A stretch of DNA of 64,000 bases from Bacillota bacterium (GCA_023437365.1 JAEZGK010000035.1:62001-126000); one strand, 5' to 3'. Positions 27,442 to 36,846 are shown, numbered from the stretch's first letter. Notes: generated by a model from the letters alone, not told the origin. A program made the numbers and translations.

Positions 27442-28575
27442 TTAGTCACCTCCAAAGCTTAAGAAATATCCGAAACCGGCTGGCTTCCTTGCGTTCTTTG
27501 TGAGTACCCATAACGTATTTTGATTAGCACTCGCAGGGGCTTCCCCATCGCCGTCCGTGAATATGATAACCAGCGGAATCTTGTACCTGTCAGCCAGACC
27601 AAAGACAGGGCGAAAATCCGTACCACCGCGCTTCATTCTTTTATTGGTGACAGCAAAGGTGGATAAGGGAACCGGCTCGGTACATTCTGTATCAAATCTG
27701 GTAACCATCATATTCGTTCCGGTAATTTTATTAATTTCACGAAGTTCTCTGTAAAACTCATTGACCAGGGAATCCGAGATAGAACCGCTTTCGTCAATCG
27801 CAATTAAGGCATCCACACCGACAGAACGCTTGGTACCCGGCAGTTCTTCATATCTTCTGGATTGACGTTTATAGGATTTTCGGGTTATCATCCTGCCTCT
27901 TCCGGTCAGAAAGCGTTTCAGTATTACTCTCCAATCCATCTGTATATCACGATAGATTTCTTCAATCCGTTCGTCCATACCGGCATAAGCCTCCGCTTCC
28001 GATTGTGCCTCGGACAAAGACTGCGCCATATTGCTCTTCAAAGCATTGATTTCCATAGCGGAGGCTGTCTCTTCCGAAAGCTTCTGCACCTTTAGGCTGT
28101 CTGCTCCTTCGAAAATCAGGATACTGTCACCCTCAATATGCGAGAACCCCAGCAAATCCTCCATATCTGTAATTTTTTCATAATAATATTCTGCATTCTT
28201 GTTCTTTTCCATTCGCAGGCCGGTTTTCCGGTTCAATTTCTCCACAGTTACTGCCTCCGGTTCCAGATACCCTTCCGGCAGCATTTCATTGACGGAGAGA
28301 TCACAGGCTACGGACCAGAGCAGAATTTGCCTATTCCCTCTGCGGTACTGATGCAGCAAAACCACATGGAGCAGCTCATGAAGGACTATGCCCAGCTTAT
28401 GCTGATTGGACAGCGAGCCAAACCAACCCGGATTATAATAAATGATCAGATCCGGAATCGAAGCCATACGTATCGTCTCTACCTTATCTGTAGCAACGGT
28501 TGATACAGATGCGGCTACAAATCCGTATAACGGATGCAAGGTCAGCAGTTTAATCATTACCTCCTGCATACTCAT
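27442..28575 (-). CDS. DUF2201-type metallopeptidase-like/VWA domain protein
   Basis: 377 residues. The N-terminal part has HELLH (H66, E67, H70), an HExxH zinc-peptidase-like motif in LGIVLHELLHVVLLHQ. The C-terminal part is a VWA-like domain with the MIDAS signature: DESGS, then GGTDFRP and IFTDGDGE. A glutamate-rich helical linker (about 155-210) joins them. The architecture matches COG3864-type predicted metallopeptidases found with MoxR ATPases, where the VWA protein is thought to act as substrate or adaptor in chaperone-like remodelling. It starts 13 bases after the MoxR stop. Confidence 0.85.
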   Translation of the reverse strand: MSMQEVMIKLLTLHPLYGFVAASVSTVATDKVETIRMASIPDLIIYYNPGWFGSLSNQHKLGIVLHELLHVVLLHQYRRGNRQILLWSVACDLSVNEMLPEGYLEPEAVTVEKLNRKTGLRMEKNKNAEYYYEKITDMEDLLGFSHIEGDSILIFEGADSLKVQKLSEETASAMEINALKSNMAQSLSEAQSEAEAYAGMDERIEEIYRDIQMDWRVILKRFLTGRGRMITRKSYKRQSRRYEELPGTKRSVGVDALIAIDESGSISDSLVNEFYRELREINKITGTNMMVTRFDTECTEPVPLSTFAVTNKRMKRGGTDFRPVFGLADRYKIPLVIIFTDGDGEAPASANQNTLWVLTKNARKPAGFGYFLSFGGD

Positions 28576-28588
28576 AGTGAGTCCCCCT

Positions 28589-29668
28589 TTATTCCTGTAT
28601 CATCACATCAATGAGTAGGTCACTGATCTTCTCCAGCTGTTTCGATTGTACCAGTATCGTATCTGCATCCTCCGGTCGTCGTATGGAAAGATATTTACAG
28701 CACATGACCTGCAGCTCACTTGGCAGGTCCGTTAGGAATAAATCAAGATTTTCTATATGCTCCTCGCACGGTTTAAGCTCGGTGATCAGCTTCTTAATGA
28801 TGTAATTCAATATTTCCATATGCTTATGCTCAATTAAGCTTAAGATATTGTCTCGTACTGAGGAGTAATCAGATAGCAACTGCTTCACTGAAGGTATTCT
28901 GATATCCTTATTTCTTAAAAAGCCATAAAAGGAGGCAGCCGCCTGATTACCTACGATACCGGCCACCAGTTCCCGCATCAGCTTTTTCTCAAGACTGCAA
29001 TGGTTTAATAATTCCTGAACCTTTGTCCAGCCTCTTGGCGTCGGATATTTAGAGAGTGCTGTTGAATCAGCAGCCTTCTTTACTATCAGAAGCATATCCG
29101 GACAAGCCTGTAAAAAGGCAAGTACCTCGTCATTCGGATCATTCTTCAAGGAGTAATCAATATAATCCTCGATATCAGCGGTAACCTCGATTGAGACAAA
29201 GCGGTCAAGCATTGCATCATCCAGGGAATTTACAAGATAATTCATGGTATCCGGGTTCATGGTTACACCGATGGTCCAGCCCGGTGCAAGCGCATGCCCG
29301 TTGATCTTCTTTTCCAAAAGCAACGGATACAGAACAGACACGGTATCACTTGGTACCCGATTGATTTCTTCAAGCACTAAAATCCCTTTCTCCGGATATA
29401 ATCCCATCTCCACTGCCTGTGCTGTCGGCAGAAATTGCGGAGCCAGATAAATCGTTACCTTATGCTCCCGATCCTTATCGGGTAACCCCATGAAATCGGG
29501 TCCCTCCAATGCGGCGGCGTATAAATTAATATAGCCTATCCCAAGCTCCTGGGCACACTGACTGTAAGCCGAGGTTTTCCCAATCCCTCGCTCGCTGATC
29601 AAAGCGGTAACACTTTTTGTATTCAGGTACAGTTCCTTAATACATTCCTTTGCCTCACTAATTCTCAT
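28589..29668 (-). CDS. MoxR-family AAA+ ATPase
   Basis: 359 residues. Walker A is SERGIGKTS (K31), Walker B GILVLEEINR, and DAMLDRFVSIEV resembles the sensor/arginine region of MoxR ATPases. MoxR proteins are AAA+ chaperones that mature or activate partners together with VWA proteins, encoded next door here. AGGGGGA precedes the ATG. It is the first gene of a three-gene operon with a structured leader and a sigma-A promoter at 29805-29833. Confidence 0.88.
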   Translation of the reverse strand: MRISEAKECIKELYLNTKSVTALISERGIGKTSAYSQCAQELGIGYINLYAAALEGPDFMGLPDKDREHKVTIYLAPQFLPTAQAVEMGLYPEKGILVLEEINRVPSDTVSVLYPLLLEKKINGHALAPGWTIGVTMNPDTMNYLVNSLDDAMLDRFVSIEVTADIEDYIDYSLKNDPNDEVLAFLQACPDMLLIVKKAADSTALSKYPTPRGWTKVQELLNHCSLEKKLMRELVAGIVGNQAAASFYGFLRNKDIRIPSVKQLLSDYSSVRDNILSLIEHKHMEILNYIIKKLITELKPCEEHIENLDLFLTDLPSELQVMCCKYLSIRRPEDADTILVQSKQLEKISDLLIDVMIQE

Positions 29669-29683
29669 ATTTCCCCCTATTCC

Positions 29684-29761
29684 TGCGCATATGGTATGCG
29701 CAAAGTGAAGGATATGTAAAATCCTTCACTATTGCAGAAGCTGATGCCTTATCTTGGCATC
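29684..29761 (-). promoter_or_regulatory. Structured 5' leader with three consecutive hairpins
   Basis: Three perfect hairpins follow one another in the untranslated leader of the MoxR operon: GATGCC..GGCATC (29743-29761), AGTGAAGGAT..ATCCTTCACT (29704-29730) and TGCGCAT..ATGCGCA (29684-29702), the last just before the ribosome site. No T-run follows any of them. It does not match a riboswitch class I know. Confidence 0.6.
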
Positions 29762-29804
29762 TCAATTCATTCTTGAAGTTAAAAAATGTTAATAATTCGC
29801 CTTT

Positions 29805-29833
29805 ATCCTAACACTTTGTTAATTTATTGTCAA
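29805..29833 (-). promoter_or_regulatory. Probable sigma-A promoter of the MoxR operon
   Basis: TTGACA (29833-29828), 17-base spacer and TAGGAT (29810-29805) on the minus strand, giving a leader of about 130 bases. Confidence 0.6.
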
Positions 29834-29954
29834 TGTATAAATTTATATTTCTGCAGGAAAGCAAAGAAATAATGGTCTATCCCCGTCCTATGCTTTTCTA
29901 TATAGCCTACAGCTTCTGCCAGGGTATCCTACATCGAAGAAAGCTTTTCATAAA

Positions 29955-30542
29955 TTATGGAGCCTCCAGTATATCAACAATTGCTTTCATCGACTCCATA
30001 TATTCTTGTTCAGAGGAGTTTCTAAAAATCAGCAGATCATCAATTACCTTAGGATCATCAAGGGTGGTTGGGATACTGAAATCGCAGCCTGCAATATATT
30101 CCTCCCAATGGGCCAGCTTCCAGGTATCCCTGTCCACATTACGGGCAATCATTCTCTGCCGACAGACCTCTACTGAGGTTTCTACCCATATCACCACTAA
30201 TCTGGCATTCTTTTCCTTTAGCATATCTTTGAGCTGATTGATATAGCTCAAATTCCTGATTTCCTCAGTAAACGGTGCATTGATCAATACAATATCATCA
30301 TAATCAAGAGCCTCCAGGGCAAGGGCAACTATAGTCACATATTCATAATCACGAATGTTCTCCTCAAAGAACTTAGAGCTTCTGTCATATGGCTCCCCGG
30401 CAACTGCAAAGATTCGTTTTGATAATGGGATTAAGGTATCCTTATCAAGATAAACCACATGCTTTAGGGTCTTGGAAAGCTGCTTGGAGATATAGGTCTT
30501 TCCGCAGGCTGGCGGCGAGGTCACTAAAATCAGTCTTTTCAT
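29955..30542 (-). CDS. P-loop kinase-like protein
   Basis: 195 residues. MKRLILVTSPPACGKT forms a P-loop, although the first glycine of GxxxxGKT is serine. LDKDTLIPLS and VVIWVETSVEVCRQRM resemble the acceptor and LID-adjacent segments of AAA_33/shikimate- or gluconate-kinase-like small-molecule kinases. The substrate is unknown. It begins 18 bases after the M20 peptidase stop with GGAG upstream, so it may be the last gene of the DUF5058-M20 operon. Confidence 0.75.
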   Translation of the reverse strand: MKRLILVTSPPACGKTYISKQLSKTLKHVVYLDKDTLIPLSKRIFAVAGEPYDRSSKFFEENIRDYEYVTIVALALEALDYDDIVLINAPFTEEIRNLSYINQLKDMLKEKNARLVVIWVETSVEVCRQRMIARNVDRDTWKLAHWEEYIAGCDFSIPTTLDDPKVIDDLLIFRNSSEQEYMESMKAIVDILEAP

Positions 30543-30560
30543 GCTGCTTTCTCCTTTATA

Positions 30561-32000
30561 CTAGCATTCTTTCATCAGCTTGATATAGAATTCCACAGTT
30601 TTGAATAAAATATCGATTCTTATTCTCTCATTATGTCCATGTATCATAGCGCGTTCTTCCTTCGTCAATTGCATAGCGGAAAAACGATACACTCTGTCCG
30701 TGATGCCGCAATAATGTCTGGAATCACTGCAGGCCATCATCAAATAAGGTGATATGATAACCTCAGGCCAGGTATTATGTATCACGCGAGTTAGCTTATG
30801 CCATTCCTCACAGTCTGTATCAGAGCTGATGGAGGGATTCCATCCACTGATCATACTCACACTAATCTTACTGTTCCGGATCGTTTTTCTCAAATACTCC
30901 AATGCTGTTTCCAAGGTATCCGCTCCCAAAAGACGGAGGTTCGCTCCTACTCGAACCTTTGGAGGTAACACATTGATTGCTTTACTCCCCTCCAGCATCG
31001 TAAAGGCGCAGGTGGTTCTGACCATAGCGTTCAGTTCACCACCGGAACGCCTGCAAATCAAATCAAGTAAAGGACGAAAGCACCATAGATTAGCAAATAA
31101 AACTTTATATCCAAAGCTGGAATATCTTCCGATTGTATCAAACATCTCTCTTACCGGCTTCGTTATCTGATAGCGAAATGGCCTGCTCTCCACAGTCTGT
31201 ATCGCCTTCGCCATCTCTCCCACAATCGTATGGGAGGGCGGAGTCGAGGAATGTCCTCCCTGGCTTTCTATAGATAACTCTACATTTAAGCCACCTTTTT
31301 CACCGATGCCGATCAATGCACAGGCTTGTGCCACTCCGGGAAATACATGGTCCACGATAGCTCCTCCTTCATCCAGGACCATGGCCGGTTTAATCTTTCT
31401 TTTTTCCAGCTCCTTCACCATGGTGGGACAGGAATCTCCGTAAATCTCCTCGTCCCCCGAAAATGCCAGATACAAATCATGCTTTGGAACAAAACCCTCT
31501 GATAGAAGCTGTTCCGCTGCCTCCATAATACCGCAGAGAGTTCCCTTTGTATCCAAAGCTCCTCTGCCCCAGAGAACATCGTCTTCAATCACTCCTGCAA
31601 AGGGTGGCTTACTCCAGGCTTCCTCCTCAGCCGGTACCACATCATAATGTGCCATGAATACGACTGGATTTTGCTCCGTCTCTCCCTTGATATGGTATAA
31701 GACACCGGTCTTTCCGATCCGTTCTTTTCTGCTGTGCTGATGAACTTCAGGAAACCGTTCTTCCAGAAGGCATCTGAATTTTTCGAATTCTTCGGGCTTT
31801 GTATCTCTTTCATCAGAACTCGAAACAGTTTGGCACCTGATCATATCTGCCATATCCTGCACAATCTTTTCTTTGTTTATCAGAAACGGTTCACTTATTG
31901 CCTTTTCTTGCAAGCGCGGTTGAAACCTTGCTGCCCTAAAGAGAATCATGAATATAAAACCAATAACAACTGCCAGAATAATCCATCCTATCCAACCCAT
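30561..32000 (-). CDS. Membrane-anchored M20 family metallopeptidase
   Basis: 479 residues. The N-terminal helix (about 3-22) is an uncleaved anchor. M20 signatures follow: MAHYDVVP (metal histidine and aspartate), WGRGALDTKG (bridging aspartate), FSGDEEIYGD (catalytic base and metal glutamate) and a late histidine region. The layout is nearest to CPS1/PM20D1-type carboxypeptidases or N-acyl amino acid hydrolases. Substrate unproved. GGAGG precedes the ATG. Two DUF5058-type membrane genes lie upstream in the same direction, suggesting transport and cleavage of one peptide-like compound. Confidence 0.85.
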   Translation of the reverse strand: MGWIGWIILAVVIGFIFMILFRAARFQPRLQEKAISEPFLINKEKIVQDMADMIRCQTVSSSDERDTKPEEFEKFRCLLEERFPEVHQHSRKERIGKTGVLYHIKGETEQNPVVFMAHYDVVPAEEEAWSKPPFAGVIEDDVLWGRGALDTKGTLCGIMEAAEQLLSEGFVPKHDLYLAFSGDEEIYGDSCPTMVKELEKRKIKPAMVLDEGGAIVDHVFPGVAQACALIGIGEKGGLNVELSIESQGGHSSTPPSHTIVGEMAKAIQTVESRPFRYQITKPVREMFDTIGRYSSFGYKVLFANLWCFRPLLDLICRRSGGELNAMVRTTCAFTMLEGSKAINVLPPKVRVGANLRLLGADTLETALEYLRKTIRNSKISVSMISGWNPSISSDTDCEEWHKLTRVIHNTWPEVIISPYLMMACSDSRHYCGITDRVYRFSAMQLTKEERAMIHGHNERIRIDILFKTVEFYIKLMKEC

Positions 32001-32086
32001 CGTTCTTCCTCCAGTTTCATTTCGTAAGGGTGTTTCCTCTTTCTATTTTAATCTCCTTTGATACGATAACAATCTGATACTTCGGA

Positions 32087-32746
32087 TTATAATAAATTCT
32101 TCTTGTACAGAAGCCTTGCTATGACAATTGACAGGATTGCACCCACCGGAACCAGTATCCCCACCTTCCCGGACAGGGAGGGTACACACAGGAACAAAAC
32201 AATCATAAACAGCATCGGAGCCATAGATATCTTCCAGTTTTTGCTTACATAAACAACTGCCAATCCACCAAACAAGGAGGGTAGGATGTTGTCAAAGGCC
32301 GGTTTTAAGGCCGGAGAATTGATGATCGGGGCAAGCTGAGCTAAAAGCAGCACTCCTGCAGCAATAATTACTGTCGTAACAATAGCTGAGGTTGCGACAG
32401 CAATCGTGGAGATGATTTCACCCTCCTCCGTCCCCGGTTTCACCTTAGCATTTTCCATTGCATTCAATGCACATGGAACCTTTAGGTTCGTCAGGTTACC
32501 TGTAACAAAGGCGAGAAAGGTTCCGCCGGTACCAAGCATCGGAGAGAAGGTGAGTACTTCGATTGCACCTACCGTCCAATAAATCGGTGCAACTCCGACT
32601 AGACCGGTCAATATCGGCTCCATACCGGGCCAAGCGTGATAATATACCGTGATGGCTGCCGGAACAGCCAGAAGTAATACAACCGCTGTCCAGATCCAGA
32701 GCTGTCCGTAAAAATAAGTTTTATCAAGATATGTCTTTGTCTTCAT
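32087..32746 (-). CDS. Multi-spanning membrane protein, partner of DUF5058
   Basis: 219 residues with about six hydrophobic segments. No known transporter signature; GVAPIYWTVGAIEVLTFSPMLG and GTGGTFLAFVTGNLTNLKVP are glycine/threonine-rich loops that could line a substrate path. It begins 14 bases after the DUF5058-like gene with AAGGAGGG upstream, so the two products probably form one two-component permease. The substrate may relate to the downstream M20 peptidase. Confidence 0.65.
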   Translation of the reverse strand: MKTKTYLDKTYFYGQLWIWTAVVLLLAVPAAITVYYHAWPGMEPILTGLVGVAPIYWTVGAIEVLTFSPMLGTGGTFLAFVTGNLTNLKVPCALNAMENAKVKPGTEEGEIISTIAVATSAIVTTVIIAAGVLLLAQLAPIINSPALKPAFDNILPSLFGGLAVVYVSKNWKISMAPMLFMIVLFLCVPSLSGKVGILVPVGAILSIVIARLLYKKNLL

Positions 32747-32760
32747 ATTCCTCTCCCTCC

Positions 32761-33483
32761 TTAACCTATGATTGGTGTTATTACCGCAGCGAAGGCCATA
32801 GCACCCAGCATACTGATCGGGAGTGCATAATTCTGCAGCCAGTTCTGCTTATATTTCTTCACAAGCAGGCCGCAGATAGCCATAAGCAGTGCCGAAAACA
32901 GAAGGACAAACAGCGGAATCCAACCGGATAATCCCACCCTGATATTCGCAAAAGCCATGCCAAGAAATGCTGAAATCATACCCAGAAACAGCGCCGTCAT
33001 GAAAATATCTCCCCATTTACTGTCTTTTGATTTCAGTGACAGCAGCCCCTTCTGTATCCTTTTACTGAAGATGGATACATAAATCAGGCTTGGCATAATG
33101 CCCAGGGTCATGACCCAGGCAATTGCGGCATAAGCCTTCGGGTCCGCCAATGTATTGGAAAGTGATACACCTAGGGCCTGTGCTGTAATCGTCGCTGCCG
33201 GCAGCTCATAGGTGATGGCACCGATGACACTGAGTCTGATCCAGGGAAGAGGCAATCCCAGAAATTTAGACAGGGTTATGACTCCCAGAAGAATGGATAC
33301 AGCAGGCGCTATCGTAAAAACAGAGGTGGAAATAATTGTCTTCTTCACCTGTCCCATATCCATACCGATCTCTTTTGCTCTGATACAGGCCCGAACCAAA
33401 AAGAATAAGGATTGAACAATGACGAACAGGATGACAATGACGGCTGCGGCATAGAGAAATCCGCTGTTTGGGTTGAAGTTCAT
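32761..33483 (-). CDS. DUF5058 family membrane protein
   Basis: 240 residues with about six or seven membrane helices. The start MNFNPNSGFLYAAAVIVILFVIVQSLFFLVRA and the GAITYELPAATITAQALG segment fit the DUF5058 family as I recall it. No biochemical role is established that I know. Paired with the 219-residue membrane protein and an M20 peptidase, it is most likely half of a permease. AAGGAG precedes the ATG. Confidence 0.7.
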   Translation of the reverse strand: MNFNPNSGFLYAAAVIVILFVIVQSLFFLVRACIRAKEIGMDMGQVKKTIISTSVFTIAPAVSILLGVITLSKFLGLPLPWIRLSVIGAITYELPAATITAQALGVSLSNTLADPKAYAAIAWVMTLGIMPSLIYVSIFSKRIQKGLLSLKSKDSKWGDIFMTALFLGMISAFLGMAFANIRVGLSGWIPLFVLLFSALLMAICGLLVKKYKQNWLQNYALPISMLGAMAFAAVITPIIG

Positions 33484-33528
33484 AGTATGTACTCCTTCTT
33501 GCTTTTATTTTAGAGAGGGTTGACCTCA

Positions 33529-34647
33529 CTAATTGTTATCGTGCTTATGATGATGGTGCAGGTCCGGTGTATGAGAATGACTGTGAACCACGGCAAAATG
33601 CGTATGCTCATGACTGTGCTCCCCTGAAAATTCCGGCTCATGAATATGATCATGATGACCATCCCGGTGATTATGAACATGCTCATGTGTGATTACCTCA
33701 TGAGTATGAATATGCTCATGTACCTCAGTCAGGATAACGATGGTACCTGCAAGCATGATGAGAAATGCGATCCAGAAAACGAAGGAAATCCCTTCTCTGA
33801 ATAACGCAAAAGATAATAGCACTCCCATAAACGGTGCCGCCGCATAATAAGCACTGGTGCGGGACGCTCCGAGTACTCTCTGCGCACGGATATAAAAGTA
33901 GATACTGAGGCCATAAGCCACAAAACCTAATAACATGGCCAGAAGGCAATAGATCAGATTGTTCACCTTGGAAGGGCTGACAGCAGCGATCAGTAAGGCT
34001 CCTGTACCGGAGCCAATTCCCTTGATAATCACGATCTGAATCGGATCCTTGATAGAAAGCATTCTCGTGCAATTATTCTCAAAGCCCCAGCAGACACAGG
34101 CAAGCAGAACAAAAACAGCTCCCAGGGAAAAGGACAGAGCGCTGCTATCCTCCACGCTGAGCAGCATGCTTGCAAAGGTGATCAAGGCTATTGCTGCCCA
34201 CATTCTCTTTCCGACTGCTTCTTTAAATACCACAAGAGCAATCAGGGAGGTAGCAGCAATCTCAAAATTATTCAACAGAGAAACACTGGCAGGATTAGAG
34301 TATTGCAGACCAAACATGAGAAAGATAGGTGCACCGATGTCCAGAAGCAGCATCCCCAGAACAAAGGGCAGCTCCTTCTTTGTCACTGAGGCTTCCTTTA
34401 TATGTCCCTTCCCCTTCACAATCAACTCCAGCAGAGACATACCCAGACCCGCCCCGAGATACAGCAACGCCGCCATGTATAACGGTGGAATCTCAACCAA
34501 CAGCAATTTGGAAATCGGCGAACTGAGGCCATATAATATGGCAGCAAGTAAAGCCATTACCACAGCTCCGCCTTTTTCCATCCTTGGGAAGTTTTTTTTC
34601 CTTTCGATATTCTCCCTTAGAACTATCCTCTCCCGCTTTTGTTCCAT
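33529..34647 (-). CDS. EamA/DMT-family transporter with histidine-rich C-terminal tail
   Basis: 372 residues: ten membrane helices in two EamA repeats (about 25-310), then a tail of about 60 residues in which roughly a third are histidines (HEHIHTHE, HNHRDGHHDH, HSHEHTH, LHHHHKHDNN). Such tails are known in zinc/nickel transporters (CDF, ZIP), where they bind or sense metal, but are unusual in DMT proteins. A link to divalent metal export or metal complexes is inferred. The N-terminal region is charged; starts further in are possible since the ribosome site at 34647 is weak. Confidence 0.82.
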   Translation of the reverse strand: MEQKRERIVLRENIERKKNFPRMEKGGAVVMALLAAILYGLSSPISKLLLVEIPPLYMAALLYLGAGLGMSLLELIVKGKGHIKEASVTKKELPFVLGMLLLDIGAPIFLMFGLQYSNPASVSLLNNFEIAATSLIALVVFKEAVGKRMWAAIALITFASMLLSVEDSSALSFSLGAVFVLLACVCWGFENNCTRMLSIKDPIQIVIIKGIGSGTGALLIAAVSPSKVNNLIYCLLAMLLGFVAYGLSIYFYIRAQRVLGASRTSAYYAAAPFMGVLLSFALFREGISFVFWIAFLIMLAGTIVILTEVHEHIHTHEVITHEHVHNHRDGHHDHIHEPEFSGEHSHEHTHFAVVHSHSHTPDLHHHHKHDNN

Positions 34648-34681
34648 CCTGCTCTACCGTGCCTTTCCAATCGTATCATTC

Positions 34682-36049
34682 TTAAAGAAACTTTTTTACC
34701 AGGCCTAAATCATCTTTATAGGGAGGATATCGTAAGGGGATATCGACCCGTAGTGATTTCTTAAGTACACTCTTCTTATGGGTAAAGGTGTCAAAGCTGT
34801 CCTTTCCGTGATATCTTCCCATACCGCTTTCTCCGACTCCGCCGAAGGGCATACTGGTTGATGCAAGATGCATTACGGTATCGTTGATACAGCCGCCGCC
34901 ATAAGAAATATGTCTGATTATTTTTCTTTCGTTCGCCTTGCTAGTCGTAAAGTAATATAATGCCAAGGACTTCGGACGTGCGTTGATCTGCGGAATAATC
35001 TCCTCCAGACGGTTAAATTCCAGGACAGGAAGGATCGGTCCGAAGATTTCCTCCTGCATTATGGTACTATTCCAGGAAATATGATCAAGTATAGTCGGAG
35101 CAATCTGATTCGTCTCTTTGGAAGAATGACCTCCTATTACAACCTCCTCACCCTCCATCAGTGCAAGAAGCCTATGAAAATGCTTTTCATTGATGATCTT
35201 TGGGAAGTTCTCATTTTTTGTTGCATCTGTTCCATAGAATTTAATAATATATTTCTTCATTTTATTCATAAGCTCAGCCTTTACACTGCTCTGCACCAAA
35301 AGATAATCCGGTGCCACACAGGTCTGTCCGGAATTGATGAATTTGCCCCATACAATTCTTCTGGCTGCCAGTTCAAGATTCGCTGTCTCATCAACAATAC
35401 AGGGACTTTTGCCGCCAAGCTCCAAAGTAACCGGAGTCAGATGCTCAGCAGCTGCACGCATAACCGTCTTCCCAACCTCAACGCTTCCGGTGAAAAAGAT
35501 GTAATCAAACTTCTGGGAAAGCAGGGACTGATTCGCTTCTCTTCCACCCTGAATGACAGCAACATACTCCTCAGGAAATACCTCTGACAGAATCAGTTCA
35601 ATTACCTTCGAGGTATTGGGAGAATAATTGGAGGGCTTGACAACCGCACAGTTACCAGCAGCAATGGCTCCCACCAATGGAGATAATGCCAATTGGAACG
35701 GATAATTCCAGGGTGAAATGATCAGGACTATCCCGTAGGGCTCCGAATAGATTCTGCTGACAGAAGGGAAATTCATGAGTGATGTCTTTTCTCTGCTAGG
35801 TCTGGACCATTTCTCCAGGTTCTTACTGACTGTCTTCAATTCCTCTCTGACCATACCGATTTCTGTACCATAGGCCTCAAAGGGAGCTTTATTCAGATCC
35901 ATTCGTAAAGCCTCCAAAATTTCCTTTTCATATATGGTAATCGCTTGTCCAAGCTTTTTTAAATACTCTTTACGAATTGTAATAGGGTAGGTTTTACCTT
36001 TAGCAAAATATTTTCTCTGTTGCTTCAGTAGTTCAGTAATGTCTTGCAT
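34682..36049 (-). CDS. NAD(P)-dependent aldehyde dehydrogenase, class 3-like
   Basis: 455 residues, shorter than tetrameric ALDHs and similar to class 3/YwdH-type enzymes. The catalytic C244 is in SGQTCVAPDY, the glutamate in LELGGKSPC, the cofactor loop FTGSVEVGK, and the NPWNYPF-like segment reads SPWNYPFQL. It oxidises aldehydes to acids; the specific substrate is unknown. GAAGGAGG precedes the ATG. It lies 34 bases upstream of the DMT gene in the same direction and may be cotranscribed. Confidence 0.9.
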   Translation of the reverse strand: MQDITELLKQQRKYFAKGKTYPITIRKEYLKKLGQAITIYEKEILEALRMDLNKAPFEAYGTEIGMVREELKTVSKNLEKWSRPSREKTSLMNFPSVSRIYSEPYGIVLIISPWNYPFQLALSPLVGAIAAGNCAVVKPSNYSPNTSKVIELILSEVFPEEYVAVIQGGREANQSLLSQKFDYIFFTGSVEVGKTVMRAAAEHLTPVTLELGGKSPCIVDETANLELAARRIVWGKFINSGQTCVAPDYLLVQSSVKAELMNKMKKYIIKFYGTDATKNENFPKIINEKHFHRLLALMEGEEVVIGGHSSKETNQIAPTILDHISWNSTIMQEEIFGPILPVLEFNRLEEIIPQINARPKSLALYYFTTSKANERKIIRHISYGGGCINDTVMHLASTSMPFGGVGESGMGRYHGKDSFDTFTHKKSVLKKSLRVDIPLRYPPYKDDLGLVKKFL

Positions 36050-36106
36050 GATATGCCTCCTTCTATGGTCATTACAAGGATATTTTATCCTCTTGCACCA
36101 GCTATT

Positions 36107-36571
36107 TCAATGCTTTTCCCTGACATCCCTAAGATTATTAATGAATAACCATCTTCTCACCAGATTTTGTCCTTCTTTTGAAGCCCAATCGGCACCAATT
36201 TCATTATGACAAGCTTCCCCCATGCCTTTATTCTGATGATGACAGAAGCGGCACTCCAAAGGCATAAAGGGAGTATCATGCAGTTCGCACAGTCCGTCGT
36301 TTAAGAAGCTACATCCCTTACTTGCATATTCCTGAAGAGCATAAAAGCCCTCGCAGCCTTTAAAAGCCGGGGATAACACACCATAGGCCTGCTCCGGAGA
36401 GAGCTCCAGCATCATTCGCCCTGCATATCCTGCCCGCATTACATGTCTGGCTTGCTCTACTGTCCACCAACCTGGTCTTTGGCAATAGGTCTTACAGATA
36501 GAGCAATCACAGGGTTTGGAGGGCGGGTACTTTTTTAAAAGTTCCAGATAGGTTTCGAATTTTGTATTCAT
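36107..36571 (-). CDS. Cysteine-cluster protein, YkgJ-like
   Basis: 154 residues with many cysteines: CDCSICKTYC, GCEGF, GCSFLNDGLCELHD and LECRFCHH. The spacing recalls the YkgJ family of putative zinc- or iron-binding proteins. No signal peptide. The start MNTKF at 36571 was chosen for the well-spaced GAGG; the frame is open for 24 more codons. The function is unknown. Confidence 0.7.
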   Translation of the reverse strand: MNTKFETYLELLKKYPPSKPCDCSICKTYCQRPGWWTVEQARHVMRAGYAGRMMLELSPEQAYGVLSPAFKGCEGFYALQEYASKGCSFLNDGLCELHDTPFMPLECRFCHHQNKGMGEACHNEIGADWASKEGQNLVRRWLFINNLRDVREKH

Positions 36572-36736
36572 ATTAACCTCATTCCAGCGCATGTTTTTGC
36601 GCACTTTTAAAAATGCCAGCTTCGCAGACCTCTTATGAAGCATGGATAAAATTTGTACTGAGCGTGTTGATTACACTTTGATTACGTATACACCCATATT
36701 TTACCACTTTATTATGTTTCATTACAATATAGAAAA

Positions 36737-36796
36737 GGGCTGCAACTATATATTTCAGTAACTGAAAGTTACATTATGAAATATATGCTGCAACCC
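36737..36796 (-). terminator. Branched hairpin terminator after the lytic transglycosylase gene
   Basis: GGGTTGCA..ATATATTTCA pairs with TGAAATATAT..TGCAGCCC on the minus strand, with an inner GTAAC/GTTAC hairpin, followed by TTTTC. It lies 50 bases after the stop. Confidence 0.65.
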
Positions 36797-36846
36797 ATAG
36801 GTTGTCCTTGCTTTGTGAAATGTTGCTCTACTTGTAATTGATGATA

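Noticed and set aside
34049..34708. 219-codon plus-strand frame opposite the DMT transporter
   Set aside because: Antisense shadow of a clear membrane protein gene, with no ribosome site.
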